From contig CAMLFI010000050.1 in assembly GCA_946479225.1 (NCBI GenBank), positions 1 through 10,511 on the forward strand: DNA of 10,511 nucleotides, written 5' to 3'. Below, in pieces: positions 6,832 through 10,511 of this stretch (position 1 is the first letter of the stretch; each line of letters begins with the position of its first letter). The position numbers were made by a program, and so were the translations under genes. This stretch comes from an uncultured Mucilaginibacter sp. (GTDB taxonomy: Bacteria; Bacteroidota; Bacteroidia; Sphingobacteriales; Sphingobacteriaceae). The notes beneath the pieces are model-generated. The model made no database searches. It worked only from the letters and a program-made list of their open reading frames with translations, and was not told where the DNA came from.

Positions 6832-7058
6832 TTCTTTTAGTTTAATGGTGGTACAATTTACGATGTTCCTGATTTATTTAAGAAGCAGGCGATTTATAAA
6901 CAACGCAAACGAGTGCGGAAATTTTTGAGGGCATTAATCTGTAAAATTTAAAATTCGAAACAAAAAAGATTAATATTGTATCACCACGCGTGTAATACCG
7001 CGAACCTAATATTTAGTACACCCACGTATACAATTATATTAAAACCAATTTAACTAAA
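6832..7058. promoter_or_regulatory. divergent promoter region, CE4 deacetylase / GH43
   Basis: AT-rich 227-bp gap that must contain both divergent promoters. I find no exact TAnnTTTG on either strand. Two symmetrical elements stand out: an imperfect 21-bp palindrome at 6978-6998, and at 7011-7021 a sequence matching 9 of 11 bases of the palindrome found in the xylanase/SDR divergent gap. No ORF or RNA gene was seen. Confidence 0.4.
6978..6998. promoter_or_regulatory. candidate operator, CG-centred imperfect palindrome
   Basis: GTATCACCACG is followed by CGTGTAATAC. The inner 8 bp CACGCGTG are perfectly symmetrical and the outer GTAT/ATAC also match, with a one-base bulge between. A CG centre is typical of LacI-family operators, which often control sugar genes in many bacteria, but nothing else supports that here. 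It lies 60 bp upstream of the GH43 start. Confidence 0.25.
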
Positions 7059-8147
7059 ATGAATAAAGCATTTAATTTATCGGCATTAGCATTATTGCTG
7101 GCCTTTGCAGCTTGCCAGGGACAAGAAAAAAAGAAAGAGTCGGATACTGCGACAGCAGCAGCAAAAGCTCCCGAAAAAAAGAAATATTTAGCAGAGCCTC
7201 TTATTAAAGAGATCTTTACTGCCGATCCGTCAGCCCACGTTTTTAATGGCAAGATCTACATTTATCCTTCGCATGACATTGAAGCAGGTATAGCGCAAAA
7301 CGACAATGGCGATCACTTCGCCATGAAAGATTACCATATTTTATCAATGGATGATGTGAATGGCAAAGTAACAGATCATGGTGTTGGTCTTTCGGTATCA
7401 ACTATTCCATGGGCGGGCCGCCAGCTTTGGGCGCCGGATGCTGCTTACAAAAACGGCACTTACTTTTTATACTTCCCTGTAAAGGATAAGCAAGATATCT
7501 TCCGCATAGGTGTGGCTACTTCAACAAAACCGGAAGGTCCGTTTAAAGCAGAACCACAACCAATTGCAGGCAGTTACAGTATTGACCCTGCCGTATTTAC
7601 TGATGATGACGGTACAAGCTACATGTACTTTGGTGGTATATGGGGCGGCCAGTTACAGCAATGGAAAGATGGCAAACGCGTTAACGATTCAAAAACCGAT
7701 CTTAAAAAACCGGATGAAGCTGCAATAAGCTGCCGCGTGGTTAAAATGAGCAAAGACATGAAAAGCTTTGACGGTGAAGTTAAGGATGCTCTTATAGTTG
7801 ATAAAGACGGCAAACCTTTGTTAGGTAAAGATAATACCCGCCGTTTCTTTGAAGGCCCATGGATGCATAAGTACAATGGCAAATATTATTTTACTTATTC
7901 AACCGGCGATACACACCTTTTGGCGTATGCTACCAGTGATAAGCCAACCGGCCCTTTCACTTATGGCGGCACTTTTATGAGCCCTGTTGAAGGCTGGACA
8001 ACCCACCACTCAATTGTTGAATGGAAAGGTAAATGGTATATTTTTTATCATGATACCGAAATATCAGGCAAAACCCATTTAAGAAACATTAAGGTTACCG
8101 AATTAACCCATAATGCTGATGGTAGCCTGGCAATGATAAAACCATAA
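7059..8147 (+). CDS. GH43 family glycosidase, lipoprotein (arabinofuranosidase/xylosidase type)
   Basis: Inverting glycosidase of family GH43 with a five-bladed propeller fold, 362 residues. The N-terminus is a lipoprotein signal: hydrophobic residues 7-18 and lipobox AFAAC with lipidated C19. A charged Lys/Glu/Ala-rich linker (23-42) then tethers the enzyme to a membrane. The catalytic residues are visible: base D56 in TADPSAH, pKa-modulating D176 in YSIDPAVF and acid E265 in RFFEGPW. Further typical blocks are LWAPDAAY (123-130) and TTHHSIVEWKGKWY near the C-terminus. There is no extra carbohydrate-binding domain. GH43 members of this type remove arabinose from arabinoxylan or xylose from xylo-oligomers; the sequence alone does not decide between them. 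It has its own terminator, so it is probably a single-gene unit beside the xylanase and deacetylase. Confidence 0.93.
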   Translation: MNKAFNLSALALLLAFAACQGQEKKKESDTATAAAKAPEKKKYLAEPLIKEIFTADPSAHVFNGKIYIYPSHDIEAGIAQNDNGDHFAMKDYHILSMDDVNGKVTDHGVGLSVSTIPWAGRQLWAPDAAYKNGTYFLYFPVKDKQDIFRIGVATSTKPEGPFKAEPQPIAGSYSIDPAVFTDDDGTSYMYFGGIWGGQLQQWKDGKRVNDSKTDLKKPDEAAISCRVVKMSKDMKSFDGEVKDALIVDKDGKPLLGKDNTRRFFEGPWMHKYNGKYYFTYSTGDTHLLAYATSDKPTGPFTYGGTFMSPVEGWTTHHSIVEWKGKWYIFYHDTEISGKTHLRNIKVTELTHNADGSLAMIKP

Positions 8148-8166
8148 TTACATTACATGTATAAAC

Positions 8167-8198
8167 AAAAGCGCCCCGGTTTACATCGGGGCGCTTTT
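8167..8198. terminator. bidirectional terminator between GH43 and CarboxypepD_reg genes
   Basis: A perfect 12-bp stem (AAAAGCGCCCCG with CGGGGCGCTTTT) and an 8-nt loop. T6 follows on the plus strand and TTTTGTTT on the minus strand. It serves the GH43 gene (stop at 8147) and the opposing gene ending at 8251. A small weaker hairpin (GCAGT/ACTGC, 8204-8218, then T4) lies just beyond it. Confidence 0.95.
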
Positions 8199-8250
8199 TT
8201 GTTGCAGTAAAAAACTGCTTTTCTATGATAGGTTAAGGTGTTGGTCTGTC

Positions 8251-9495
8251 TTATTTCTTCTTATTGATTGTCTGGATCTGTTTTAGAATATCATCTACAT
8301 TATAATCAGACAGCAGGATGTTGTAGTCTTTCCAAAACCGCTCGCCGCCGCTGCTTTTGTAGTTGTTGATACTTTCGTTGCGGCCCATGGTAGATTCAAA
8401 GGGATCTTCGTTTGTATCAACCGTAGTTATCTGATAGTTGAATTTTATTTGAGCGTTAAAATTGTCTTTAGGCGATGGGCCGTTAACTGCAATTGAATCA
8501 GTCCCCTCTACCGAAGCCAATACCCATTTGTTATTTACCTGCTGATAATTAACCCGCATACGGTCGCCCGTCATGTTAAGGCCTACACCACCTATTCCTA
8601 TTAATGACTTTAATATAAAATTATTCTTGGCCGGCGTTTTTAATCCTGCCGGGCTTAAACCAAAATCAAAATAAATAAAGGCATAGGTTTTCGTGTCGAT
8701 ATACATTACCCCACGGTAGGTGTCTTTTGTTTGGCCGGCTTTCTCTTTAAATTCAACTTCGTAAGCGCTGTGCCCGTTAACGTCAACCACACCGGTAACA
8801 TCAAACTCGTGCCGCTCCAGCCCTTCCTCGTTTAAAAAGCCGCAGGCAGGCAGGTGGTTCACTATGTCCTGCTCAAAAATAGTGTTAGGTTTTTGTCCGA
8901 ACTCAAGCGAACTGAAATCGCGGTCGTTTATCTCGTTCCGGGCTTTAATAAGCTTGAACAGGTCCGCACGTTTATCACCGTATCCAAAATTAAAAACATC
9001 AAATACAGCTTCTGATAATTGCAGCGGCGCATCTTTTTTAAAGGTATACATCCGGTAAAAACCGCGCAGTAGGTGGGGCTGATTAATGTTATTTTGAGGT
9101 ATTTTGGCTATGGCTTTTTGCAGTACCTTTACCGCATCATAATGCGTAATAGTAACCTCCATTAACTCAATTGTGCTTTTAGCGAGTGCTATGTTAACTA
9201 CCTGGTCGTTTTTTAGACCCGCTACTGGTATGCGCTTGCTCTCAAAACCAATGCAGGAGATACTTAACGTATCGCCAAGGTTAGCCTGCGGAATAAGGAG
9301 GATAAACTGCCCTGCATCGTTGGTGCCGGTGCCCACGCCTTTGTTGTTTATGCTAACGCTTGCCCGGCGTATAGGCCGCCCCGATTGCTCGTTGGTTACT
9401 TTACCACTAATGACTAAACGCTGCTGCGCGGATGCCGGGTTAAAGCCAACCATCAGCAGAAGCAAAACAAACGGGTAAAAAACAGATCTATTCAT
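8251..9495 (-). CDS. secreted protein with CarboxypepD_reg-like domain, function unknown
   Basis: A 414-residue exported protein. Residues 1-24 are a Sec signal peptide (FVLLLLMVGF core, ASAQ cleavage site). Residues about 28-105 form a carboxypeptidase-regulatory-like beta-sandwich: ISGKVTNEQSGRPIRRASVSI, then GTGTNDAGQF and LSISCIGFESKRIPV. This module is common at the N-terminus of Bacteroidota outer-membrane and secreted proteins. The remaining 300 residues are not a TonB-dependent receptor: there is no plug or barrel length and no TonB box. The LRGFYRMY block at 142-150 recurs, as far as I recall, in other Bacteroidota proteins with this domain. Later segments look rich in beta strands (VMYIDTKTYAFIYFDFGL) and the C-terminus is a Lys tail. 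Its place is probably periplasm or outer-membrane surface; the role is unknown. It has its own promoter element and terminator, with no clear link to the xylan genes. Confidence 0.82.
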   Translation of the reverse strand: MNRSVFYPFVLLLLMVGFNPASAQQRLVISGKVTNEQSGRPIRRASVSINNKGVGTGTNDAGQFILLIPQANLGDTLSISCIGFESKRIPVAGLKNDQVVNIALAKSTIELMEVTITHYDAVKVLQKAIAKIPQNNINQPHLLRGFYRMYTFKKDAPLQLSEAVFDVFNFGYGDKRADLFKLIKARNEINDRDFSSLEFGQKPNTIFEQDIVNHLPACGFLNEEGLERHEFDVTGVVDVNGHSAYEVEFKEKAGQTKDTYRGVMYIDTKTYAFIYFDFGLSPAGLKTPAKNNFILKSLIGIGGVGLNMTGDRMRVNYQQVNNKWVLASVEGTDSIAVNGPSPKDNFNAQIKFNYQITTVDTNEDPFESTMGRNESINNYKSSGGERFWKDYNILLSDYNVDDILKQIQTINKKK

Positions 9496-9526
9496 GGCAC
9501 CTAGGTTAATTCAAAGCTAAGTTGAT

Positions 9527-9534
9527 CAAATGTA
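9527..9534 (-). promoter_or_regulatory. Bacteroidota -7 promoter element for the CarboxypepD_reg gene
   Basis: On the minus strand the octamer reads TACATTTG, an exact match to TAnnTTTG, the primary sigma -7 element of Bacteroidota. It lies 31 bp upstream of the ATG at 9495, giving a short leader. No good TTTG box is seen at the usual spacing, so the support is one element plus position. Confidence 0.5.
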
Positions 9535-9624
9535 GTTGATAAACAAATTATTATAGACCACGCACAGTATTTAAGCGACCACATGAGCCTGTTTAACGAC
9601 GAGTGCTATGGCATCTAAAACAAA

Positions 9625-9652
9625 AGCCCCGGCATCTTGCGACGCTGGGGCT
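9625..9652 (-). terminator. intrinsic terminator of the dienelactone hydrolase gene
   Basis: A 9-bp stem (AGCCCCAGC with GCCGGGGCT on the minus strand, one A-C mismatch) and a 10-nt loop, followed by TTTTGTTTT. It begins 24 nt after the stop codon. It separates this gene from the CarboxypepD_reg gene on the same strand. No T-run follows on the plus strand. Confidence 0.87.
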
Positions 9653-9676
9653 GTATACCCTATAGCAGGATCAGCT

Positions 9677-10511
9677 TTATTTCAAATTCTCTTTAAAGAA
9701 ATCAATGGTACGTTTCCATGCCAATTCTGCTGCTGCCTTATCGTAGCGCGGGGTAGTGTCGTTATGGAAACCATGATTGGCCCCTTCGTAAACAAAGGCC
9801 TGATATTTTTTACCGTTCTCTTTCAAAGCGGCTTCATAAGCAGGCGCGCCTGCCATTATACGGGTGTCTAATGATGCATTGTGGATCATTAGCGGCGCTT
9901 TTATTTTCGGCACATCAGCAGCAGCGGGCTGTCCACCATAAAAAGGTACAGCTGCAGCCAGATCGGGCAAACGAACAGCTAACGTGTTCGATATACCTCC
10001 ACCATAGCAAAAGCCAACAACGCCAACCTTACCGTTGCAATCTTTGTGGTTTTTCAAATACTCGTAAGCAGCTATAAAATCTTCCTCCATTTCTTTGGGG
10101 TTGCGTTTAGCTTGCATGGTACGGCCCTCGTCATCATTGCCGGGGTAACCACCTAATGGCGAAAGTGCATCGGGAGCAATAGAAATAAAACCAGCCAGCG
10201 CGGCTCTTCTGCCTACATCTTCAATGTAAGGATTTAGTCCGCGGTTTTCGTGCACTACCAGAATGCCGCCCAGTTTCCCTTTGGCGTCAACGGGTTTGGA
10301 CAGCAAGGCTTTTATAGTGCCTCCCCCTTTTGGCGAGGGGTAATTAATGAATTCAGATTTCAGGCGCGCGTCATCCTTTTTTATCTGGATGTTGCCTTTA
10401 TAATCAGGCATCAAAAAACTCATCAGCGACGTTACGGTTAAACCGCCTACTGCATATAATGATAGCTTTTGCATAAAATCGCGCCTGTCAAGGCGGTTGT
10501 GTGCATAATCG
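9677..10511 (-). CDS. dienelactone hydrolase family protein with Tat signal, 5' end missing
   Basis: Alpha/beta-hydrolase of the dienelactone hydrolase (DLH) family. The reading frame stays open past the in-frame ATG at 10474 to the right edge, and the upstream codons encode [15 protein letters not shown], a twin-arginine (RRxF) motif followed by a hydrophobic stretch. The true start is therefore outside, and the protein is probably exported folded by the Tat pathway. Numbered from the internal Met, the family residues are HENRG (75-79), nucleophile C156 in GFCYGGG, D203 in LDTR and H234 in ANHGFH: a complete Cys-Asp-His triad. DLH relatives hydrolyse cyclic enol lactones or other esters; the substrate here is unknown. 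A conventional call at 10474 would give 265 residues and lose the signal. A terminator follows the stop. No link to the xylan genes can be shown. Confidence 0.9.
   Translation of the reverse strand, partial: DYAHNRLDRRDFMQKLSLYAVGGLTVTSLMSFLMPDYKGNIQIKKDDARLKSEFINYPSPKGGGTIKALLSKPVDAKGKLGGILVVHENRGLNPYIEDVGRRAALAGFISIAPDALSPLGGYPGNDDEGRTMQAKRNPKEMEEDFIAAYEYLKNHKDCNGKVGVVGFCYGGGISNTLAVRLPDLAAAVPFYGGQPAAADVPKIKAPLMIHNASLDTRIMAGAPAYEAALKENGKKYQAFVYEGANHGFHNDTTPRYDKAAAELAWKRTIDFFKENLK

Noticed and set aside
7510..7882. Short open frames on both strands inside the GH43 gene
   Set aside because: They overlap the GH43 catalytic region, whose frame is supported by D176 and E265 motifs; the alternatives look like random low-content frames.
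8204..8218. Small inverted repeat GCAGT/ACTGC followed by T4
   Set aside because: A 5-bp AT-closed stem next to a far stronger bidirectional terminator; too weak to call a separate terminator.
9173..9478. Plus-strand 101-codon frame opposite the CarboxypepD_reg domain
   Set aside because: It is antisense to a coherent signal peptide plus domain frame and shows no recognisable feature.

Overview
The window looks like chromosomal DNA of a Bacteroidota bacterium, probably a soil or plant-associated member of Sphingobacteriales (Mucilaginibacter/Pedobacter-like). The evidence is indirect: A-rich leaders without Shine-Dalgarno sites, one exact TAnnTTTG promoter element, a CarboxypepD_reg-like secreted protein, an SDR next to uxuA, and GH10/GH43/CE4 enzymes with Sec or lipoprotein signals. 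The genus is inference.

Region 1 (1-2437, minus strand) is a tight four-gene cassette. In transcription order it encodes a FabG-like ketoreductase (TTG start), a divergent FabZ-like hotdog dehydratase, an unusual acyl carrier protein and a beta-ketoacyl synthase that runs off the left edge. Gaps are 3, 16 and 1 nt. These are the parts of a fatty-acid or type II polyketide elongation cycle, and no enoyl reductase is visible. The ACP (PST instead of DSL at the pantetheine serine) and the dehydratase (shortened catalytic loop) depart from housekeeping versions. This suggests a dedicated, possibly polyene-making, system and is the most interesting part of the window.

Region 2 (2600-8200) is a small glucuronoxylan-use locus. 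A minus-strand operon of an SDR (probable D-mannonate oxidoreductase) and uxuA ends at a strong terminator. Divergent from it is a secreted GH10 xylanase. A minus-strand polysaccharide deacetylase (CE4) converges on the xylanase, and a GH43 lipoprotein diverges from the deacetylase. Xylanase, deacetylase and GH43 could cut, deacetylate and debranch xylan, while the SDR and UxuA take released glucuronate towards 2-keto-3-deoxygluconate. There is no SusC/SusD pair, alpha-glucuronidase, uronate isomerase or regulator in the window.

Region 3 (8251-10511, minus strand) holds a secreted CarboxypepD_reg-like protein of unknown role with its own promoter, and a dienelactone-hydrolase-family enzyme. 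The hydrolase's real N-terminus, with a twin-arginine signal, extends past the right edge. Convergent gene pairs share bidirectional terminators at about 5973-6013 and 8167-8198. No RNA gene, CRISPR array or mobile element was seen. The longest non-coding stretch is 227 bp.
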